Of a DNA stretch of 64,000 bases, positions 24,566 through 35,455 are shown in pieces. Source of the DNA: Candidatus Solibacter usitatus (GTDB lineage: Bacteria > Acidobacteriota > Terriglobia > Bryobacterales > Bryobacteraceae); NCBI GenBank assembly GCA_016185465.1, contig JACPNO010000031.1:1-64000 (forward strand), read 5' to 3'. A program made the translations under genes and the position numbers. Within the stretch, counting starts at the first letter, position 1, and every line of letters starts with the position of its first letter. The notes beneath the pieces were generated by a model. The model searched no databases. It was not told the origin of the DNA and was given only the letters and a program-made list of their open reading frames with translations.

Positions 24566-26126
24566 GTGGGGCAGATCCCCGACCTGCCTTTTGAACATTC
24601 AAAGAAAACCCGCTCAGATAGCTGATGGGGTTTGCCCAAATCGCGCCGCCCGTCTGGAAACGCCATAGCGGTTTCCCGGAAACGGCATCCAGCGCGAAAA
24701 AATCGCCTTCCATCGTTCCCGAAAAAACCAGGCCTCCCGCCGTCGCCATGATACCCGACCAGGGCGGCGTTTGCAGACGGAATTCCCAGCGCTTCTCGCC
24801 GGTAAGCGCGTCGAGCGCGCGCAACGCCCCCCAGGGCTCTTCGCCGGGAATGCCGCGATGCGCCGCTCCCGTGAACATGCGGCCTGATTCGTAGGCGGCA
24901 TCGGTGCGGAAGTAAACTTGCCCCTTTTCGCGGACGTTCTGATAGAAGAGCATCGTCTGCGGGCTGTAGGACGGGCTGAACCAGTTGGCGGATCCATCGT
25001 CATCCGGATACACCACCGCCCCTTGCAAGTTGGGAACGGTTTCGGGGTTAGGCACGGGCCGGCCGCGCGCGTCGATTTCCTTGGCCCAATTCTGCCGGGC
25101 AAACAGTGTCGCGCTCAAGAATTCGCCGGTGATGCGGTCGAGCACATAATAGAACGCGTTGCGGTTGGCGAACAGCATCAGCTTGCGGGCGCGGCCTTTG
25201 TAGACCGCATCCAGCAGAACCGGCACCTGGTTGGAATCCATGTCATTCACATCGTGCGGCACAAATTGAAAATGCCATTTGAGCGTGCCTGTATCGGGAT
25301 CGAGAGCAATCACGGAGTCCGAATACAGGTTGTCGCCCACCCGCGTGTCGCCGACGAAATCCGGACTGGGATTGCCGGTGCCCCAGTAGAGCAGATTGGC
25401 TTGGGGATCGTATGCGCCCGTAACCCATGTGGGCGCGCCGCCCATTTTCCAGCTATCGCCCGACCAGCTTTCATTGCCGGGCTCGCCGGGGCCGGGCACG
25501 GTCCAGAAACGCCACGCGCGCTTGCCCGACTTCGCATCGTAAGCGTCGAGGAATCCGCGAATGCCGTACTCGGCGCCGGCGATGCCTACGATGATTTTGT
25601 CTTTGAGCGCGAGCGGCGCGGCCGTGATGGAGTAGGCCTGCTTGTAATCGGCGACTTCCGTGTCCCAGCGCACGCGGCCGGTTTTCAGATCGAGCGCGAC
25701 GATATGCGCGTCGATGGTGCCGACGAAAAGCTGGTCATCGAGAACGGCGACGCCGCGATTCACCTGGCCGCAGCATGCGATGATGCCCGCCGGCAATGTC
25801 CGGCGATAGGTCCAGATGGGACGGCCGGTTTTGAGATCGAGCGCGGTGACGTCGCTGGGCGGCTCGGAAATATACATTACGCCATCAAAGACCAGCGGCG
25901 AAGTTTCCAGTTTGTGGCGCGAGCTGACCTGATACATCCACGCCACACGCAGGCGGCTGACGTTGTCGCGCGTGATCTGGTTGAGGGTGGAATACCGCTG
26001 GGCGTCGTAGGTCCCGGAGTAAGTCAGCCAGTTGCCGGGCTCGTGCGCGGCGTTCAGGATTCGCTCGTAGGGAACTTGCGCGGCCAGCGTGAACGCCGCG
26101 CCGCATAGCAATAGCGCGGCTTTCAT
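24558..26126 (-). CDS. PQQ-dependent alcohol/methanol dehydrogenase-like quinoprotein
   Basis: 522 residues. An N-terminal signal (MKAALLLCGAAFTLAAQVPY) leads into an eight-bladed propeller with repeated W-docking segments such as LKTGRPIWTYRRTLP and ALTGEKRWEFRLQTPPWSGI. The adjacent cysteines in IIACCGQVNRG (118-119) form the vicinal disulfide typical of PQQ alcohol dehydrogenases. It oxidises alcohols in the periplasm and passes electrons to the cytochrome encoded upstream, whose stop overlaps this start. The last nine codons and stop come from a repeat copy (24564-24588), so the natural C-terminus may have been replaced. Confidence 0.9.
   Translation of the reverse strand: MKAALLLCGAAFTLAAQVPYERILNAAHEPGNWLTYSGTYDAQRYSTLNQITRDNVSRLRVAWMYQVSSRHKLETSPLVFDGVMYISEPPSDVTALDLKTGRPIWTYRRTLPAGIIACCGQVNRGVAVLDDQLFVGTIDAHIVALDLKTGRVRWDTEVADYKQAYSITAAPLALKDKIIVGIAGAEYGIRGFLDAYDAKSGKRAWRFWTVPGPGEPGNESWSGDSWKMGGAPTWVTGAYDPQANLLYWGTGNPSPDFVGDTRVGDNLYSDSVIALDPDTGTLKWHFQFVPHDVNDMDSNQVPVLLDAVYKGRARKLMLFANRNAFYYVLDRITGEFLSATLFARQNWAKEIDARGRPVPNPETVPNLQGAVVYPDDDGSANWFSPSYSPQTMLFYQNVREKGQVYFRTDAAYESGRMFTGAAHRGIPGEEPWGALRALDALTGEKRWEFRLQTPPWSGIMATAGGLVFSGTMEGDFFALDAVSGKPLWRFQTGGAIWANPISYLSGFSLNVQKAGRGSAPLI
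24564..24588. repeat. REP-like repeat copy forming the end of the quinoprotein gene
   Basis: A 25-base sequence that matches the left arm of the inverted repeat at 26853-26877 with one mismatch. It lies within the last codons of the PQQ dehydrogenase and reaches its stop, while the aminotransferase stop (24563-24565) touches its other end. Each copy contains a short internal palindrome around CCCC/GGGG. Confidence 0.8.
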
Positions 26127-26848
26127 CGAGCACCCTCGAGTGAGGCCAGATAGGCGACCAGATCGTCGAGTTCGCCCGATGCCAGTTTGCCGCCGTAAGC
26201 CGGCATGGGCGATTTGCCGCGGTCTTTCTGCAACTCGGCGAGATCGTTCTTCCAGTAGGAATGAAGATTGCCCGCCAGATCGCGAACCTGAATGGAAAAC
26301 GTATCTTCATTCACGCGCACGCCGGTCATTCGCGGACCTTTGCGCGGCGTGACCCGCACTTGCAGGAAGCCATCTGGCGCCTCTGCTTCGGGCTCGGTGA
26401 CCGACGCGCGCAGATGCCGTGGACTGCGGCGCGCGCCCACATCGGTGAGGTCCGGGCCGAGCGCGCCGCCGCGCCCGCGGATGGTATGACACCCGGCGCA
26501 GCCATTTGCCGCGTAGATTTTCTCGCCGCGCACCGGATCACCGGAGAGGGTACTTGGCGGCACGCGCCCCAGCGATTTCACGAACGCCACCACTTGCCAG
26601 GTTTCAGGGATCGTCATCCCGGCCCCGGGCATCTCAGTGCCTTCGATGCCTTGGTCGATGATCTTGAAAAGCGCTGCGTCATCGGCGGCGTGCCGCAAGC
26701 GAGGCTTGGCAAGATTGGCGCCGCGCCCGCCTTCACCGCGCGGCCCGTGACAATGGGCGCACTGGGATTGAAAAATGCGCTGGCCGTTGGCAAGATCTTG
26801 CGCAACGGCAATGCCCGCCGAAATCAGAAAAGCGCTAAACCGCCGCAT
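26123..26848 (-). CDS. Di-heme c-type cytochrome
   Basis: 241 residues with a signal peptide (MRRFSAFLISAGIAVAQD) and two heme-binding CxxCH motifs: CAHCH at 30-34 and CAGCH at 117-121. Methionines that could be the sixth ligands appear in EMPGAGMTIPETW. A C-terminal part (LHSYWKNDLAELQKDRGKSP) follows the second heme domain. It most likely takes electrons from the quinoprotein whose start overlaps its stop by 4 bases. A perfect 23-bp inverted repeat starts 5 bases upstream of the start codon, leaving no visible ribosome site. Confidence 0.88.
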   Translation of the reverse strand: MRRFSAFLISAGIAVAQDLANGQRIFQSQCAHCHGPRGEGGRGANLAKPRLRHAADDAALFKIIDQGIEGTEMPGAGMTIPETWQVVAFVKSLGRVPPSTLSGDPVRGEKIYAANGCAGCHTIRGRGGALGPDLTDVGARRSPRHLRASVTEPEAEAPDGFLQVRVTPRKGPRMTGVRVNEDTFSIQVRDLAGNLHSYWKNDLAELQKDRGKSPMPAYGGKLASGELDDLVAYLASLEGAR

Positions 26849-26852
26849 GACA

Positions 26853-26911
26853 AAGTGGGGCAGGTCCCCGACCTGCCCATTCTAAAGCGGCAGGTCGGGG
26901 ACCTGCCCCAC
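26853..26911. repeat. Perfect 23-bp inverted repeat (REP-like)
   Basis: Left arm 26855-26877 and right arm 26889-26911 are exact reverse complements, with an 11-base loop (26878-26888). Each arm holds the smaller palindrome CAGGTCCCCGACCTG. The element fills the gap between the pyrophosphatase stop and the cytochrome start and could act as a bidirectional terminator or mRNA stabiliser. The related half copy lies about 2.3 kb away at the other end of the dehydrogenase-cytochrome pair. Confidence 0.9.
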
Positions 26912-26913
26912 AA

Positions 26914-29391
<2,478 letters not shown>

Positions 29392-29518
29392 CCGCTTCGA
29401 TCCTCCTGATGATCCCTTGGAAAGTTACGACGAGTAAGAAACACTCTAGGGTAGCGTAAGCGGATTGGGCAAAGCAACGTGATCATTCGGCTTAGACCTA
29501 TCGGGTTCCGCTCTTCTG

Positions 29519-29547
29519 TTGACATCCCACACGTGTCATGACATACT
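29519..29547 (+). promoter_or_regulatory. PadR-ADOP promoter with overlapping operator palindrome
   Basis: TTGACA (29519-29524), 17 bases, CATACT (29542-29547). A perfect 10-bp palindrome TGTCATGACA (29534-29543) lies in the spacer and enters the -10. PadR regulators usually bind such ATGT/ACAT symmetric sites, so self-repression is likely. Confidence 0.68.
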
Positions 29548-29573
29548 CCTGTGCAGTATCCACAGGAGCGTCT

Positions 29574-29912
29574 ATGCCCACTGGAAAACCCGAAATTTTG
29601 CAAGGCACTCTCGATCTGATGGTTCTGAAAACTCTGGAAGCCATGGGCCCGCTGCACGGCTATGGCATTGCCCGCCGCATCGAGCAGATCAGCGAAGATA
29701 TGCTGCAGCTCAACCAGGGAACGATTTACGCTTCTCTGCTGCGCCTTCAGCAGAACCGCTGGATTTCCGCCAACTGGGGCGTCTCGGAAAACAACCGCAA
29801 GGCCAAGTTCTACGCCATCACGAAATCGGGGCGCAAACAGCTCGCCGCCGAGCAGGAGAACTGGCAAAAAATCGCCGGCGTAATCGGCCGCATGCTGCAG
29901 CTTCCATGCTGA
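29574..29912 (+). CDS. PadR family transcriptional regulator, acidobacterial type
   Basis: 112 residues from ATG 29574, with AGGAG 5 bases upstream. The winged-helix PadR domain spans nearly the whole protein: GTLDLMVLKTLEAMGPLHGY, IARRIEQIS, QGTIYASLLRLQQNRWI and KFYAITKSGRKQL. Regulators of this length are typically found before orphan ABC permeases in Acidobacteriota. Its TGA overlaps the permease ATG (ATGCTGA). A longer frame from 29538 begins inside the promoter and is not used. Confidence 0.92.
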   Translation: MPTGKPEILQGTLDLMVLKTLEAMGPLHGYGIARRIEQISEDMLQLNQGTIYASLLRLQQNRWISANWGVSENNRKAKFYAITKSGRKQLAAEQENWQKIAGVIGRMLQLPC

Positions 29913-32560
29913 ACTCTCTGCTGGTACTCGCTTCCCGAATTCGCGGCCTGTTCTTAAAGCGCCGGCTGGATGCCGATTTCGATCAGGAACTGCAATCCCA
30001 CATCGCCATGTGCACCGAAGAAAACCTGCGGCGCGGCATGACACAGGCTGAGGCGCTCCGCCAGGCCCATTTGCGGCTTGGCGGCGTGGTCCAAATCGAA
30101 GAAAGCCAGCGCGAGAATCGCAGCCTGCCGCAGGTCGAAACCACGCTGCTCGACATTCGCTACGCCCTGCGCACGCTGGCCAAAAGTCCGGGCTTCACTC
30201 TGGTCGCGGTGCTGACATTAGCTATCGGCATTGGCTCGACCACCGCAATGTTCAGCGTGGTGCGCGCCGTGTTGATGCGTCCGCTGCCCTACGCGCAGCC
30301 CAGCCGCCTGATTGAGGTGACGGAAACCAATCCACTGCGAGGCTGGACCCACAACATCGTTGCGCCCGCCAATTTCGCCGACTGGCAGAAATTGAATTCC
30401 GTGTTTAGCGGGATCGCCGCTTACAACGGCACCGATCCCAAAGGCGCCAGCCAGTTCGACATGTTCCTAACTGGCGATGGCGAGCCGCAGCAGCTCAAGG
30501 GCCTGGCCGTCAGCGCGAATCTCTTCGATGTGCTCGGCGTGAAACCCTGGCTGGGGCGCACGTTCGCCGAGGAAGAGAACTTCGAGGGCAAAGACCGCGT
30601 CGTCATTCTCAGCTACAACCTATGGCAGACCGCGTTCGCAGGCGACCCGCGCATCGTCGGCCGGACCATCTCGCTCAATGGCCGGAGCTATGACGTACTG
30701 GGCATCATGCCGCGCGATTTCTTTTTTCCCAGCCGCGAAATCCAGATTTTCACGCCCCTGGGTTTCAAGCCGAGCGTGTTCACCGAAATGCGCCGCGCTC
30801 ATATGCTCAACGTGGTGGCTCGCCTGCGCGATGGCGTTTCGCTCGCACAGGCCCGCGAGCAGATGACGGCCATCGCCCGCCGCCTGGAGCAAATGTATCC
30901 AGACACCAACACGCAGATGGGTGCACATCTGGATGGATTTCACGCTTCGCTCGCCCAGGATAGCCGCCTGCCCCTGCTTCTGCTGCTGGGCGCGGTGGGC
31001 TTTCTTTTCCTGATCGTCTGCTCGAACATTGCCAACCTGCAACTAGGCCGCGCCACCGCGCGCAGCCGCGAAATCACCATACGTCAAGCGCTGGGCGCGA
31101 GCCGGGCGCGTCTGATCCGGCAGCTTCTTACCGAAAGCCTGGTGTTATCGCTCGCCGGCGGCGCGCTCGGCCTTGCGCTGGCCGCCGCGACCGGTTCCCT
31201 GCTGACCCGCTTCGCCGCCGACGCCCTTCCGCTGTTTGCCGATTTGCGCATCGACGGCTGGATTCTGCTCTTCAGTGGCGCAATTACGGTGCTCGCCCCG
31301 CTGCTGTTCGGGGTCATGCCGGCGCTGGCCTCGCTGCGTTCCGGAAACTTGAGCGATCGCAGCCGGTCGGCCTCGCGCGGCAGCCGGTCGACGCGCGATA
31401 TTCTGGTCGCCTGCGAAGTGGCGCTCTCGCTCATGCTGGTGATTGGCTCGGGCCTGCTGATCCGCAGCCTGATCCGTTTGCAAAACGTCGATCCCGGCTT
31501 CAACCCGGAGCGCACGGTCGCCTTCAACGTCTATTTGCCGATGGCAAGGTATCCGGAGAAGGAGCAAAGAGCGCGCGCTCTCCAGGAAATCGACGACCGG
31601 CTGCGCGCCCAGCCGCAAGTGCAAGCCGCCGGCGCCACCAGCATGCTGGCCCTGCGCGGCTCCTGGTGGACCGGCGATGCCACCGTCGAGGGACGCGCCA
31701 TCAACGACTACGAGCGTGAGCTCAGGCACAAGTCCGTGTCGCCCGATTACTTTCGGGCCATGGGAATTCGCCTGCTCCGCGGCCGCTATCTGGAGCGCTC
31801 CGACCAGCCGCCAAATCCGCCGGTCACCGTGATCAACGAAACGCTGGGCAAGAAATATTTTCGCGGCGAAGATCCCGTTGGCAAGCGAATCAAGTTTGCC
31901 CGGCCGCAGGACAAGGGCGATTGGGTCACCGTTGTCGGCGTGGTTGCCGATGAGAAACAGGACAGCATGGCAACACCCGTCCAGCCGGAAGCCTACGTCA
32001 CCCTGGGCCAGCAGCCGGCCAACAAAGTCACGTTCGTGGTTCGCGGCTCAGGCGATGCGGATTCCCTGGTGGCCGCGGCGCGCCGCCAGGTGCAAGCCTT
32101 TGATCAAGATCTTGCCCTCACCGACGTCACGACGCTGCGTGAACTGGTGCGGGATGCGGTGGGCGATCAGCGCTTTCGCACTTCTCTGCTCTCCGGTTTC
32201 GCCGCTATCGCCTTGTTCCTTGCGGCGCTGGGAATTTACGGCGTGCTGTCTTACTCGGTCACGCAGCGCGCTCGCGAAATTGGCATCCGGATGGCGCTGG
32301 GCGCGCCGCAAGGCGGGCTGTTCGGAATGGTGGTGCGCCAGGGAATGCGGCCCGTTGTCTTGGGATCGCTTGCCGGCCTTGCAGGCGCGTACGTCAGCAC
32401 TAACCTAATGAAAACATTGCTGTTCGGCGTTACGCCCGCAGACCCGCCGACGTATCTTGCCACCACCGCGATTCTAGCCGCTGTCGCGCTCTGCGCCTGC
32501 GCCGTGCCCGCGCTGCGCGCCATCCGCGTCGATCCCCTTCGAACCCTGCGCGAAGACTAG
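29906..32560 (+). CDS. ADOP-type duplicated orphan ABC permease
   Basis: 884 residues. The N-terminal prefix (DADFDQELQSHIAMCTEENL, LRQAHLRLGG) is followed by a MacB periplasmic core and two FtsX-like permease domains, the first ending near VGFLFLIVCSNIANLQLGRA and the second near IALFLAALGIYGVLSYSVTQ. This duplicated layout, with a PadR gene in front and no ATP-binding subunit beside it, matches the acidobacterial duplicated orphan permease family. Transport substrate is unknown. It probably needs an ATPase encoded elsewhere. The start overlaps the PadR stop. Confidence 0.92.
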   Translation: MLNSLLVLASRIRGLFLKRRLDADFDQELQSHIAMCTEENLRRGMTQAEALRQAHLRLGGVVQIEESQRENRSLPQVETTLLDIRYALRTLAKSPGFTLVAVLTLAIGIGSTTAMFSVVRAVLMRPLPYAQPSRLIEVTETNPLRGWTHNIVAPANFADWQKLNSVFSGIAAYNGTDPKGASQFDMFLTGDGEPQQLKGLAVSANLFDVLGVKPWLGRTFAEEENFEGKDRVVILSYNLWQTAFAGDPRIVGRTISLNGRSYDVLGIMPRDFFFPSREIQIFTPLGFKPSVFTEMRRAHMLNVVARLRDGVSLAQAREQMTAIARRLEQMYPDTNTQMGAHLDGFHASLAQDSRLPLLLLLGAVGFLFLIVCSNIANLQLGRATARSREITIRQALGASRARLIRQLLTESLVLSLAGGALGLALAAATGSLLTRFAADALPLFADLRIDGWILLFSGAITVLAPLLFGVMPALASLRSGNLSDRSRSASRGSRSTRDILVACEVALSLMLVIGSGLLIRSLIRLQNVDPGFNPERTVAFNVYLPMARYPEKEQRARALQEIDDRLRAQPQVQAAGATSMLALRGSWWTGDATVEGRAINDYERELRHKSVSPDYFRAMGIRLLRGRYLERSDQPPNPPVTVINETLGKKYFRGEDPVGKRIKFARPQDKGDWVTVVGVVADEKQDSMATPVQPEAYVTLGQQPANKVTFVVRGSGDADSLVAAARRQVQAFDQDLALTDVTTLRELVRDAVGDQRFRTSLLSGFAAIALFLAALGIYGVLSYSVTQRAREIGIRMALGAPQGGLFGMVVRQGMRPVVLGSLAGLAGAYVSTNLMKTLLFGVTPADPPTYLATTAILAAVALCACAVPALRAIRVDPLRTLRED

Positions 32561-32611
32561 CCTTTCCGATGTATGATGGCCGCTCCGGGACTTCTGAGCA
32601 GGAGGGCTCAC

Positions 32612-33574
32612 ATGTCAATAAGTCTTTCTTCGCGAAAAATTCTTACCTTGACGCTGGCGCTGATAAGTCTGTGCGCCGTTGCGCAAGCGGATTACACGGC
32701 CGTAGTAGCGTATGGCGACAGCTTGTCGGATAACGGCAATCTTTCTGCCTATCTCTTGGCCAACTTTGGAATTGTTTTTCCCCCGCCACCGAATTTCCCG
32801 GGCCACAGATCCGATGGACCGGTGGCCGTTGAATATCTGGCTGCCGCGCTGGGCGTGCCGCTGGTGGATGTCGCCCTGCTTGGGGCCACGACCGGCATCG
32901 GCAATATCGGCGATGGAGGCACACCAACCAGTCTCGGTGCTCTGGGCCTGCCCGGCATGCAGGCAGAGATTCCCTTGACGCCACCGGCGGTGTTCAACCC
33001 GCTTGTCGTCGGCAGCGAGCTCTTTGTGGTGTGGGGAGGAGCGGACGATTTGCTCTCGCCTTCGCCGCTGGATACTACTTTGCAGGACATCGCCAACCGG
33101 GCGGTAGCTAACATCGACGGATTCGTGGCGTTCCTGCAATCTCAGGGAGCGCAACACATTTTGGTGCCCGGCATTCCGGATCTCGGGCTTACTCCGGCCT
33201 TCCGGTCACAAGGACCGATCATTGCCGCCGGAGCCACCGCGTACAGTAATCTCTTCAACGCCGGACTGGCCGCCACGCTGCCTGCCGGAGCCACTTATTT
33301 CGACACGGCAGGCCTGTTTGCCGCTATCGTTGCTAACCCGGCCGGGTACGGTCTCACCAACGTAACCGATCCGTGCTTCGATGGCGTGTCGCTGCCATGC
33401 GCAAACCCTGGACAGTACCTGTTCTGGGATGACTTTCATCCGACCACGGCTGCCGACGCCATCGCCGCCGCGGCGTTTGCGCGCGCCGTGCCGGAACCGT
33501 CCAGCATCGTATTGTTGCTTACCGCATGCGCGCTGGGCATCGGAGCGCGGAAGCGCCTTTTCGCCAGCCGCTGA
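32612..33574 (+). CDS. GDSL/SGNH hydrolase with PEP-CTERM sorting signal
   Basis: 320 residues. A signal peptide (about 1-26, ISLCAVAQA) is followed by YGDSLSDNGNLSAY, which carries the nucleophilic serine of GDSL esterases/lipases, and WDDFHPTTAAD near the C-terminus supplies the Asp/His pair. The end has VPEPSS, a hydrophobic segment and basic RKRLFASR, the PEP-CTERM sorting signal recognised by exosortase, implying surface or extracellular delivery. AGGAGG precedes the ATG. An upstream in-frame ATG at 32573 is less likely because the signal peptide begins after it. The lipid substrate is not known. Confidence 0.92.
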   Translation: MSISLSSRKILTLTLALISLCAVAQADYTAVVAYGDSLSDNGNLSAYLLANFGIVFPPPPNFPGHRSDGPVAVEYLAAALGVPLVDVALLGATTGIGNIGDGGTPTSLGALGLPGMQAEIPLTPPAVFNPLVVGSELFVVWGGADDLLSPSPLDTTLQDIANRAVANIDGFVAFLQSQGAQHILVPGIPDLGLTPAFRSQGPIIAAGATAYSNLFNAGLAATLPAGATYFDTAGLFAAIVANPAGYGLTNVTDPCFDGVSLPCANPGQYLFWDDFHPTTAADAIAAAAFARAVPEPSSIVLLLTACALGIGARKRLFASR

Positions 33575-33620
33575 CCGCGATTATTTGCAAGTTAACGGGT
33601 GTGGCGTGGCTTCGCGCCCC

Positions 33621-33649
33621 TTGACAACAAAAATTGTCAATGATTTAAT
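33621..33649 (+). promoter_or_regulatory. Promoter-operator of the VOC-ArsR-SRPBCC operon
   Basis: TTGACA (33621-33626), 17 bases, TTTAAT (33644-33649). A 7-bp inverted repeat TTGACAA/TTGTCAA (33621-33627 and 33634-33640, 6-base spacer) covers the -35, a good site for the ArsR-type repressor encoded in the operon. The predicted start point is next to ATG 33657, so the first mRNA is probably leaderless. Confidence 0.68.
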
Positions 33650-33656
33650 AAGCCCC

Positions 33657-34040
33657 ATGAAGATCAACCTCACCAGCGTGCTTGTTGACGACCAGGACAA
33701 AGCCCTGAAGTTCTACACCGAAGTCCTGGGCTTTGTGAAGCAAAACGATATACCGGTTGGAAAGTTCAAATGGCTCACGGTTGTTTCGCCCGAAGGGCCG
33801 AACGATATCGAATTGCTTCTTGAGCCCAACGAAAATCCGGCTGCCAAGACCTTTCAGGCGGCGATCTTCCAGCAAGGAATCCCGCTCACGGCATTCGGCG
33901 TGGATGACATTCAGAAAGAGTACGAAAGATTGACCAAGCTGGGTGTTGTCTTTCGGACCAAACCCAAACCGGCGGGCCCTGTAACCATCGCCGTATTTGA
34001 GGATACCTGCGGTAACCTCATACAAATCGTACAGAAGTAA
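33657..34040 (+). CDS. VOC (glyoxalase/bleomycin-resistance fold) family protein
   Basis: 127 residues of the vicinal-oxygen-chelate fold: MKINLTSVLVDDQDKALKFY opens the first betaalphabetabetabeta unit, PNDIELLLEPN and TAFGVDDIQKEYERL form the second, and the end FEDTCGNLIQIVQ carries the family's final strand with glutamate/aspartate region. Members bind metal to isomerise or dioxygenate small molecules or trap toxins; no substrate can be chosen here. It is first in an operon with an ArsR-type repressor and SRPBCC protein, so induced detoxification is a reasonable guess. No Shine-Dalgarno is visible, in line with a leaderless start. Confidence 0.88.
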   Translation: MKINLTSVLVDDQDKALKFYTEVLGFVKQNDIPVGKFKWLTVVSPEGPNDIELLLEPNENPAAKTFQAAIFQQGIPLTAFGVDDIQKEYERLTKLGVVFRTKPKPAGPVTIAVFEDTCGNLIQIVQK

Positions 34041-34643
34041 ATGCTGGCGCTCGAAGTTATCGACGATCCGGCGGCGGCCGTGGTAGCGCTCGAGCCCGTC
34101 CGGAGCCGGCTGCTGGCGGAATTGGCGGAGCCCGCCTCTGCAGCGACGCTGGCTACGCGACTCGGCATTGCACGCCAGAAGGTCAACTACCACCTGCGCG
34201 CGCTGGAAGCGCACCATTTGGTGCGCGTGGCGGAGAAGCGCAAATGGGGAGGCCTGACGGAACGCAGGATGGTTGCCACCGCCGCCTCCTACATCGTCTC
34301 GCCGGGCGCGATGGGCGCAGTGGCCGCGGACCCGGATCGTAAGTCAGACCGGCTTTCGGCGAGCTACTTGATAGCTCTGGCGGCCCGCATCGTGCGCGAA
34401 GTTCAGCAACTGCTCGGGCGCGCGGAGAAAACCGACAAGCGCCTGCCGACGCTTTCGCTCGACACGGTCATCCGCTTCCGTTCCGCGGAGGATCGCGCCG
34501 CTTTCAGCAATGATTTTACTCAGGCCGTAATGCAGCTTGCCGCACGGTATCACGACGCTTCGGCCGCGGGCGGGCGTGAGCATCGCCTGGTGGCCGTCGC
34601 CTATCCCCTACCCTACAAATCGAACCGCAAGGAGCCTGTATGA
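34041..34643 (+). CDS. ArsR-type winged-helix transcriptional regulator
   Basis: 200 residues starting immediately after the VOC stop. The helix-turn-helix covers about 20-75 (SRLLAELAEPASAATLATRL, QKVNYHLRALEAHHLVRVAE). The long C-terminal part has a conserved-looking FSNDFTQAVMQLAARYHD segment and is larger than in metal-sensing ArsR proteins; no cysteine metal site is seen. These regulators usually control neighbouring SRPBCC genes, and the TTGACAA inverted repeat at the promoter is a likely target. Its TGA overlaps the next ATG by 4 bases. Confidence 0.87.
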   Translation: MLALEVIDDPAAAVVALEPVRSRLLAELAEPASAATLATRLGIARQKVNYHLRALEAHHLVRVAEKRKWGGLTERRMVATAASYIVSPGAMGAVAADPDRKSDRLSASYLIALAARIVREVQQLLGRAEKTDKRLPTLSLDTVIRFRSAEDRAAFSNDFTQAVMQLAARYHDASAAGGREHRLVAVAYPLPYKSNRKEPV

Positions 34644-35455
34644 GCGTGAAAAAAGATCCCGACGGACGCCGGTCCATCCAAGTGGAAGTGGAAGTGGACG
34701 GCACGCCGGAGCAAGTTTGGAAAGCCATCGCGACAGGGCCGGGAGTTTCATCGTGGTTTGTCCCCGTCGAAGTGGAAGAGCGCGTCGGCGGCAAGGTGGT
34801 TTCGCATTTCGGCCCGGGCATGGATTCGGTCGCCACCGTAACCGCCTGGGATCCACCGCATCGCTTCGCCGCTGAAAGCCACGGCTTGGGGCCGAAAGCG
34901 CCCGCGATGGCCACCGAGTGGACCGTCGAAGCGCGCTCCGGCGGAACCTGCGTCGTGCGCGTGGTGCACAGCCTCTTTGCGAGCACCGACGATTGGGACA
35001 ACCAGCTCGAAAGCATCGAATCCGGATGGCCGGCGTTTTTCCGTATTCTGCGGTTGTATCTCACGCACTTCGCTGGCGAGGCCTGTACGGGATTTCAAAC
35101 TATGGGCTTTGCCCAAGGGCCGGTCCTGGAAGCATGGGCGTCGGTGGCCGGCTCGCTTGGCCTGGAGGGTGCGGCGCTAGGCCAGCAACGGCGGGCGCCG
35201 GCCGGAGCGCCGTCATTTTCAGGACTGGTCGAAGCAGTGAGGGATGGCAAACACCCGTACACGCTGGTTCTCCTCAATGAGCCCGCGCCAGGCGCTGCAT
35301 TCTTGACTGCTGGCCCGATGGGTGGCCAAACTTTTATTTCAATCAGTTTCTACCTGTACGGCCAAACGGCGAATGCCGTCGCGCGGCGTGAAGAACCTCT
35401 GTGGCAGGCTTGGATGGCTAAGCACTTTCCGGCCGCCAGTGGCGCCAAATCATAG
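34640..35455 (+). CDS. SRPBCC (AHSA1-type) domain protein
   Basis: 271 residues. The first 140 form a START/AHSA1-like ligand-binding domain (VEVDGTPEQVWKAIATGPGV, WFVPVEVEERVGGKV, RFAAESHG). The second part (after about 155) is a less typical domain with GPVLEAWASVAGSLGLEGAA and continues to the end, making the protein longer than single-domain family members. Function may be binding or processing a hydrophobic compound. It is translationally coupled (ATGA) to the ArsR regulator. Its stop overlaps the convergent esterase by 6 bases. Confidence 0.85.
   Translation: MSVKKDPDGRRSIQVEVEVDGTPEQVWKAIATGPGVSSWFVPVEVEERVGGKVVSHFGPGMDSVATVTAWDPPHRFAAESHGLGPKAPAMATEWTVEARSGGTCVVRVVHSLFASTDDWDNQLESIESGWPAFFRILRLYLTHFAGEACTGFQTMGFAQGPVLEAWASVAGSLGLEGAALGQQRRAPAGAPSFSGLVEAVRDGKHPYTLVLLNEPAPGAAFLTAGPMGGQTFISISFYLYGQTANAVARREEPLWQAWMAKHFPAASGAKS

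Noticed and set aside
34681-34705. Short GAAGTG tandem repeat
   Set aside because: It encodes alternating Val-Glu in a beta strand of the SRPBCC domain and has only about three units, so a coding explanation is enough.
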